NCBI GenBank assembly: GCA_009760855.2
Contig: WPIO01000005.1
Coordinates: forward strand, 1,929,001 to 1,993,000
Origin: Cristatella mucedo
Taxonomy: Eukaryota; Bryozoa; Phylactolaemata; Cristatellidae
Direction of reading: 5' to 3'
Length of the DNA stretch: 64,000 nt
The notes beneath the pieces are model-generated. The model was not told where the DNA came from. It ran no database searches and saw nothing but the letters and a program-made list of their open reading frames with translations. Every line of letters starts with the position of its first letter. The first letter of the stretch is position 1. This document shows positions 58,204 to 64,000 of this stretch, in pieces. A program made the position numbers and the translations under genes.

Positions 58204-59529
58204 TTATTTATCCGTAAGCAGGTCCTCGGTTTTGTCAGTAGACAAGAGAGCCTTGCTGCAGGGACGCACGCCAGCTCCTGCATCCGCAGTGTATGCCGAT
58301 CGCCGACAGTTGGCGCACGATCCGTGCTGTCCCGACTCCTTTGCCTGCTGGCACTTACAAGGCAAGCTGCCCAAGTGGGCGGCCATCGTGCGCCACCTTT
58401 TGCAGAAGACGGCCACAAAGGTGTGCCTGAACTGCTTGCTCATGGCAGTGTACAGGAAAAAGTTGAGCGACAATGCGACGAGCACGACTAGGTCAATGAG
58501 GTTGCCCAAGCGGTTGTAAACGTCGTCGAACGACTGACTCGCGCTTTTGACTATGATCATGGCACCGTGCGGCAGCTCGACAAGAAGGAATACGAAGACA
58601 ACGGCAAGCAGCATGAAAGTAGTTCGAGGATTCTCGTGACGAGCTCGTGAGGTATCCGATGAGCGGCAGCGACCCGGTGCGATAGAGGCGGTCACACTTT
58701 GGTGCAAGCCCTGCAGCGCCTTCCGACGAGTCTCTGCATTGTGAATGATGTACAGGAGCATTACTGTCAGCACGGCAAGCGCGATCGAAGGAACGATGCG
58801 GCAACCTATAGACACCAGCCAGTGATTGAAAGCTTCGAACGTTTCGTTCTCCTGGGCCAGCTTGCTCGGCCCCACGGTCCAGGTGCCAGGGGGAGGCGAC
58901 TTCCGCCCTTCGAGCGGACAGCGCTGCATCGAAGCTACGTACTGAGCGTGGTCGGTGGGCACGATGCCCATGGCGAGCCAATTGGGAATCGTGATGAGGA
59001 ACGAACCCATCACGATCGCGCCCGTCACCATCGAGGCATTTCGTCGGCTACACGTCTGCTTGCCTTTGGCCGGACAGCAGAGGCACACGACTCGAAAGCT
59101 CGCGACAGCGATCGTCTGCCATATTGCCACCGAGTGGCAGGTGGACGAGAACGATGCAAAGAAAAGTACGTAATACAGCTTCTCAGGAGCGTCGCTAACG
59201 AAGTTCATGTCGCCAGCCTGTCCGTCGACGTAGACGAGTGCCACCGGAAGGTAGACGGCCATTAGACATGCGTCGGCGGCGGCCAACGCTGTCAGCAGAA
59301 CGTTGACCGCGGTCAGCATGTTCCTCCTAGTCAGCACAACGATGTTGACGAGGTTTGAAATTATACCAACGATACACACCACGCTCGTGATGTAGCCGTG
59401 AACCCGGTCATATTTGGAAAGCAGCTCCGTAAGGACTCGATTGCACACGGAGCTGCCTGCTACCGTCGGAAAAGCTTCCCATAGCGTCGAGCTCTCGTTA
59501 AAAATAATGAGCGGAATTGAGTTGTTCAT
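58204..59529 (-). CDS. Rhodopsin-like (class A) GPCR, myosuppressin/FMRFamide/sex-peptide-receptor (dmsr) type; intact single-exon ORF
   Basis: A 441-residue seven-helix receptor, the only intact host gene seen. Helices fall near residues 45-66, 74-97, 118-148, 167-188, 236-262, 303-327 and 341-362, followed by an amphipathic helix 8 (SKQFRHTF). TM1 has the GIISNLVNIVVL core and TM2 has LAAADA. TM3 reads CHSVAIWQTIAVASFRVV, so the DRY motif is replaced by SFR. TM6 has LLVELPHG instead of CWxP, and TM7 has SLNFFLY instead of NPxxY. These substitutions are typical of the dmsr/myosuppressin/sex-peptide-receptor group, which binds amidated neuropeptides at the plasma membrane and signals through G proteins. 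The N-terminus has NxS sites at N2 and N11; the C-tail is Cys-rich. Start: an in-frame TAA lies 15 nt upstream of the ATG, with A at -3, so the exon appears complete. A spliced 5' UTR is possible. The ligand is unknown. An LTR-element fossil ends about 120 bp beyond the stop codon. Confidence 0.9.
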   Translation of the reverse strand: MNNSIPLIIFNESSTLWEAFPTVAGSSVCNRVLTELLSKYDRVHGYITSVVCIVGIISNLVNIVVLTRRNMLTAVNVLLTALAAADACLMAVYLPVALVYVDGQAGDMNFVSDAPEKLYYVLFFASFSSTCHSVAIWQTIAVASFRVVCLCCPAKGKQTCSRRNASMVTGAIVMGSFLITIPNWLAMGIVPTDHAQYVASMQRCPLEGRKSPPPGTWTVGPSKLAQENETFEAFNHWLVSIGCRIVPSIALAVLTVMLLYIIHNAETRRKALQGLHQSVTASIAPGRCRSSDTSRARHENPRTTFMLLAVVFVFLLVELPHGAMIIVKSASQSFDDVYNRLGNLIDLVVLVALSLNFFLYTAMSKQFRHTFVAVFCKRWRTMAAHLGSLPCKCQQAKESGQHGSCANCRRSAYTADAGAGVRPCSKALLSTDKTEDLLTDK

Positions 59530-61045
59530 TATACCCGAGTTGTCTTAGAAAATATTGCCGAACAATGTCTTGTTCTCGAAGATATCGCAGCTTGGTCGGT
59601 CGAAAAATATTACCTAAAATTTGCATGGTACAGTAGTTTGCAGCGCGGCTCAGTGACAGTTTGCAAATCAATGTAATGACTCTGCTGGAAGCCAAAGAGC
59701 ATGGAAAATACGATAGCTTAATCTTCAGGCTATATTTGGATGTTCAAATAGTTTTTTTCATTGACCCACGTGAGCCAATTTTAACAAGCTCCTTGGATGC
59801 TGGAAACTAAGCAAACAGGTTGTACTGTATTTTACAGTTACTGATCATTCACACTAGCGCCAAACGATTATATATCAGGCCAATTTTTAATTGAAAGAGG
59901 TTAGATGATGACCTACTTGATATAACCTTCATCGTTATAATATTCCTCGCGAAGTCTTAACGTAGGCTCTTCTTGTGTTAAAACATGTTAAAATGCTCGG
60001 TATCAAGGCATGCACAGAATTATTCAAAGGACGCGTCGATAATTTGATTGTTTACTTTTTCTGAAGTGTCTACTCTCATAAGCTTGACGGATATGACAAG
60101 GTCCAAGCATTTCTGTACGCTCTTTACAGGTCCATTCAGAAACGAGCGATAAAGTAAAAAGCCAGCCGGCCTTTTAAGAGATAATCTGAAGATAACTGAG
60201 AAGAATAGATTTAAGGTTCTGAAACTAAATCCTTTTCATTCGGACATTCAGTAGTATGTTCTACTAAATGAGCTCGGGCTTAGTTAGGTCTGCCTTAGTA
60301 AGCTATATCTTTCCCGATGCTGCTGCAAATCTGATCGCGTTCATAGCAGCTTACTTACTTAAAGAAATCGTGCAACTTTCTATCGGCCGCCAGGCATGAC
60401 ACAGTTATAAGAAGCGCTCGTTCTTATCACTATTCAGCTTTAAGAAATTTTCTAAATTTTCTAGATTTTCTAAATTTTCTACACCCAAAAACAGATTTTT
60501 CTTGTAACAATGCGTCTATTTCGTTAGCAGCCGCTGCGCTCTACTTGTTTCGGCTTTAATGACAAATTGAGAAAATCGGGTTTTTCACCATAGAAGTGGC
60601 AGCCACTGCCACTTGGCCGTATAACTTTTACGAAAGGCTATGAGAGCAAAAACGATTCGAGAGCTTTGAGCCCTTGAGAAGCAGCAGTCCCTCGGGAGAC
60701 TTGTCTGCTGGGTGAGAGTAGACAGCGACACGACTTTGACTGGACTTCAAAGGGGATTTTTTTTCAGTGTCGTCAATTAATTCATTGACACTTGGTGGCA
60801 TATTTCGAGCAATGGGTTTTCGATGCCGGCTCGGTCGTGGGTCAACTGCTATGATTTGAGAAGCCTTTTTTTGGATCACAGATTATACTGCCCATGCTTA
60901 TATGTGCTTTTTTCTCTGCAGAGACTTTCGCTCTGAAGGATAAGGCACCGATGGTAACGCTACTTTTTAATCGCAAGGTGGTTAACCTATAGCTTCCTAT
61001 CATTTGGCATCAGCTTAGAATTACATCACAGATTCATTAGTAAAT
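59530..61045. other. Upstream region of the receptor gene, unassigned
   Basis: AT-rich. The promoter and any 5' UTR exon of the receptor should lie here, but no element can be named with confidence. A short tandem AAATTTTCT-like repeat occupies about 60446-60482. Confidence 0.35.
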
Positions 61046-61049
61046 GTAT

Positions 61050-61172
61050 ACAATTACGTAATTAGTTTGTACAGCTCCCTGGGAGAATTTAATTTATATT
61101 CAGGCACTTTAATTATGCCGGAGGGATCGAGCCTGCGATCTTATTTCGTTAGAGGTGAGTACCTAGCCCCGA
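61050..61172 (-). mobile_element. SINE-A, diverged copy
   Basis: On the minus strand: ATCGCAGGCTCGATCCCTCC (B box), AAAGTGCCTGAATATAAATT, then TTCTCCCAGGGAGCTGTAC and an AATTACGTAATT tail. Confidence 0.65.
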
Positions 61173-61179
61173 ACTGAAG

Positions 61180-61535
61180 ATTAAATAAGTTTATGTCCAC
61201 TTCCATAGAATGCATGAAGCATTGGTGTACTGATATTTGAAAAACGGAGTTTCGATAATGCTTGCGTTGACTGCCGATTGATCATTTCGTTAGAAGTACC
61301 TGTTTCCATGCGTCGACCGTTGGAAGACTTTCTTGCTTAGGTTTTAGTGATATTATATCTGGCAGCTTCAGGTAGAGAAAGCACTGCAGGACGTACGTCA
61401 GGTCATCGGCCAAGCTAGCATGTCCGTTCATCTAGTCTGCGGTTAGACGCCAGAATTATGTGCAAGCTGAAGCAAGGCCTGTACTGCACCGCTGACATTC
61501 TCGCCACCTTTAGTACTTCCATATTGCAGAAATGC
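61180..61535. other. Unassigned sequence
   Basis: Nothing recognised. Confidence 0.4.
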
Positions 61536-61539
61536 ATCA

Positions 61540-61695
61540 AGATAGCATAGGACAGGCCAAGAAAAAAAATTGCTTCCAAACAGCCTGGGTGACTCGTAAC
61601 AAGCCTGCCGCTGGCAATTGAGAATTGGCTGCTACCAGGGTTGAACCCAATATCTAGGTCGCTAAGGGCGATCCCCGCGTCTCTGGGCTAAGACC
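61540..61695 (-). mobile_element. SINE-B, tRNA-derived
   Basis: On the minus strand: TCTTAGCCCAGAGACGCGG (A-box region), TATTGGGTTCAACCCTGG (B box), then AGCCAATTCTCAATTGCCAG and GCGGCAGGC, in the same order as the copy at 23245. Confidence 0.6.
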
Positions 61696-61699
61696 CGAT

Positions 61700-63590
61700 T
61701 GCTGGTTTCATGTGAAGAATATGTAAATAAACTGTTAACGTTTTTCCTAATAGATGAGAATTTAATTTCCTCGCACGATCCAACAGGCCGTCTAAAAGCT
61801 TTGCGGGCATAGTGGCGTATCATCTTCTTACGAAGAGTATCAGCAGCCATTGCTGACGTCAATGAACGTGAACTCAGCGCTCGCAATCAGTGCCGAATCG
61901 AGTTGGAGCTTAGAGCGATGGAAAAGAGAGCGAAAGATGAAAATTCGGCAAAGGCACGGGAGACTGAACGTGCAAGGCGTAATTTTGTGTATATATCTTT
62001 AATCACTGCGAATCAGAGTGCTAAATATCTGAGAATGATTTCACTTCAGAATTCGTCCAGCGGCATCTAACCCCCCCCCCCCCCCCCCAAGAGTTATGGC
62101 ACCGTGAGGTCTGCCAAGATTCGCTACTGACCCGAAGGACCGATCGCCAAGGAAAGTAAATATCCAATCACTAGAGAAAAAATGCTTTTATTAATCTATT
62201 CCAAAAAAATAATCTAATGATTTTTAAATCACGTAACATTAATTATATTAAAAACCTTTCAAATATAATAATTGCCAAAAAAGTTTTCTAACTTTATCTT
62301 AAAGGTAAGTTTACTCATTTTAATATATCATTTAATACTCATATCGATATATCATTTAGTATACTTGCATATAATATGGACAATTAGAGAGCTAGGTTCA
62401 AGGCAAGGAAGAAATTACCAGATTCTCTTGAATGACGCCACTACTTGATATACGATATTTATCATCTTATTAATCCGTTTTCCTTGTTGCTACGTAGCTT
62501 ATTAACATAATGCTGAAGATTCCCATAGCACTTCTCGAGGTTTTAACCTTATCATGTCCAGGGCTACTACAATCAAAAGACAACAGAAAAAACTTTACAT
62601 TCTGATATGAGCAATTTTACTTTTGTAATTTAGTTTCGTAGGTAGTCTTTAAATTTCTGCGACAGGTGCGCAAAGAAGCAGAAGCAGAAATTTAACCCAA
62701 CGATCCCGTCGTTTTCCATTTTAAATGGTTAAGCTTGAACCATGATCCATCAAGAAGAAACCCATAATTCATCATTAGATCTATGTCAGAGGTAACAAAA
62801 TACGAATTGAATAAGACTGTTTAGAGATGACTAGCCAGGTAAAGGGGGTTGCATTTTTAGAAAACCGATCTTGCTCTTGATTAAGTCTCTACAAGGGTCT
62901 TATTTCTCAAATAAGGTGGTCGTATTTCATGGCTCAAATAATTTATTCGAGGCCTGCATTGTGCAATTCTTTATTGTCCTTTACTATCGTTATAATGAAC
63001 CCACCAAATTCACGAAGTTGTGCTTGCGCTCTCCTGCTCTCTGCGCTACAGAGACTCTCGTGCTACTACTGAAATCCACCTGATGTAGTCTGATGTAAAC
63101 GTCATAAAAAGTCTTGGAGCTTTATTTTCCGTAATAATGGATAAGTACAGCAAAGTATATCCCACCAAAACAAGAAATTTTTTAAGTCATGTAAAACGGA
63201 TAGAGCTGAACTCGCATTCACTCTGATACGTGAATTATTAGCAGAGTTATGGAACATTTACAAGGCACAAGCCTACACTGGAAATGAAGCTGTGTAAAGA
63301 TCACAAGAATGCCCTTCGACAAGCTTCACACATGTACCTCAATCTACCAAGGTTGGACAACTTGGAATAAAAGTCGCATACGATCCAGAGATTGGTAAAT
63401 TTCTTATTTGTAGATATATTGCTTCCGGTTTACATCCGGGTTAGAGGCAGTTTGCATAGTAATTTTTTCTTTTGTGCGGAAGTCGTCGTAGAGCTTCTGA
63501 TCCCATTTCCAAAATATTTGTCTTTTGAAAGGTACCCTAAGCAAATGTATGATTGTTGGGAAAATGTATAGATGTTTTCTTGAAATTCCC
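61700..63590. other. Unassigned AT-rich sequence
   Basis: Contains an 18-C run at 62071-62088. Open frames are short. No element or gene recognised. Confidence 0.4.
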
Positions 63591-63594
63591 CTTA

Positions 63595-64000
63595 AAAATG
63601 TGCAGTACACTGCAATCCGCCACAAATTGACCACAACTATGGCACCAGAAGCTCCCATTAATTTATCGCATACTGAGTGCACTTCAAGCCGTTTCGCGTG
63701 CCCGATCTCTGGCGCTGCACCGCAGTCACCTGAAATGGTATGAAACATAACCGCAGTCCACTCTAATCCGCATAAATCCACCAGAATTTGTCTACGTGAA
63801 GCCACAATTTAGGCTGCACATATTACTAAACTCAATTTAAAGAGTCCGCCTAATATCACACAATTTTGCATGTATTTCTATTACAGTTCATTGCAATTAA
63901 ATCCAATGGCCCGGGCCAATACGGCAATCCTTATTCAATCCACGAAAATCCACCACCAAACGACCTTGGCTTGAAGCCCTACTTTTTATTGTTCATTACT
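63595..64000. repeat. AT-rich degenerate satellite-like repeat, running off the right edge
   Basis: CACTGCAATCCGCCACAAAT, GAAGCTCCCATTAATTT and TCATTGCAATTAAATCCAAT repeat the motifs and order of the block at 43.0-44.1 kb, with spacing near 150 bp. Confidence 0.6.

Overview
This is eukaryotic, metazoan DNA. It has no operons, one intact host gene, and several generations of retrotransposons of the L2/CR1 group, tRNA-derived SINEs, cut-and-paste transposons and microsatellites. The one intact gene is a rhodopsin-like peptide receptor of the myosuppressin/FMRFamide/sex-peptide-receptor (dmsr) type, which suggests a protostome, perhaps a lophotrochozoan or flatworm-like animal. The species cannot be fixed from this window.

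Layout. 0-4 kb: a decayed LINE-A fragment, two SINE-A copies, an interstitial CCCTAAA-type array next to a G-rich decamer minisatellite, and a LINE-A 3' end. 4-8 kb: an old, badly broken Ty3/Gypsy-like pol fossil. 8-15 kb: GC-rich, CpG-rich DNA with a ~530-bp GA array, a 12-bp minisatellite, SINE-A copies and a near-perfect 46-bp palindrome. 16-19 kb: the longest LINE-A copy (endonuclease plus reverse transcriptase). 19-30 kb: LINE tails, a SPIN-like hAT element with a perfect 8-bp target duplication, three SINE-B copies, a 40-bp perfect palindrome and long GT and GA repeats. 30-33 kb: a LINE-B copy split by a reverse-oriented LINE-A. 33-36 kb: a second GC-rich block with several palindromes. 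37-41 kb: a LINE-A copy split by a LINE-B. 43-44 kb and the right edge: an AT-rich degenerate satellite. 47-55 kb: more LINE-A, and a long LINE-B split by the youngest-looking LINE-A. 54.9-58.1 kb: a short LTR element whose 3' LTR holds a 1.3-kb Tigger/pogo transposon. 58.2-59.5 kb: the receptor gene on the minus strand. 59.5-64 kb: mostly unassigned AT-rich DNA.

How the parts relate. I call the two LINE families LINE-A and LINE-B; these are my labels. LINE-A ends in an (ATT)n tail after a conserved nested hairpin. LINE-B ends in a short ACAGACGGAGATGCATTA-like tail. Each family has inserted into the other, so their active periods overlapped. SINE-A carries a tRNA-like head and a tail clearly related to the LINE-A 3' end, so LINE-A or a sister family probably mobilised it. 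The long open reading frames across the GA array and the 12-bp minisatellite are repeat artefacts. The most notable single item is the 188-bp hAT element at 24.3 kb. It closely matches, from memory, the SPIN/URR1-type elements of vertebrates, a group known for horizontal transfer.
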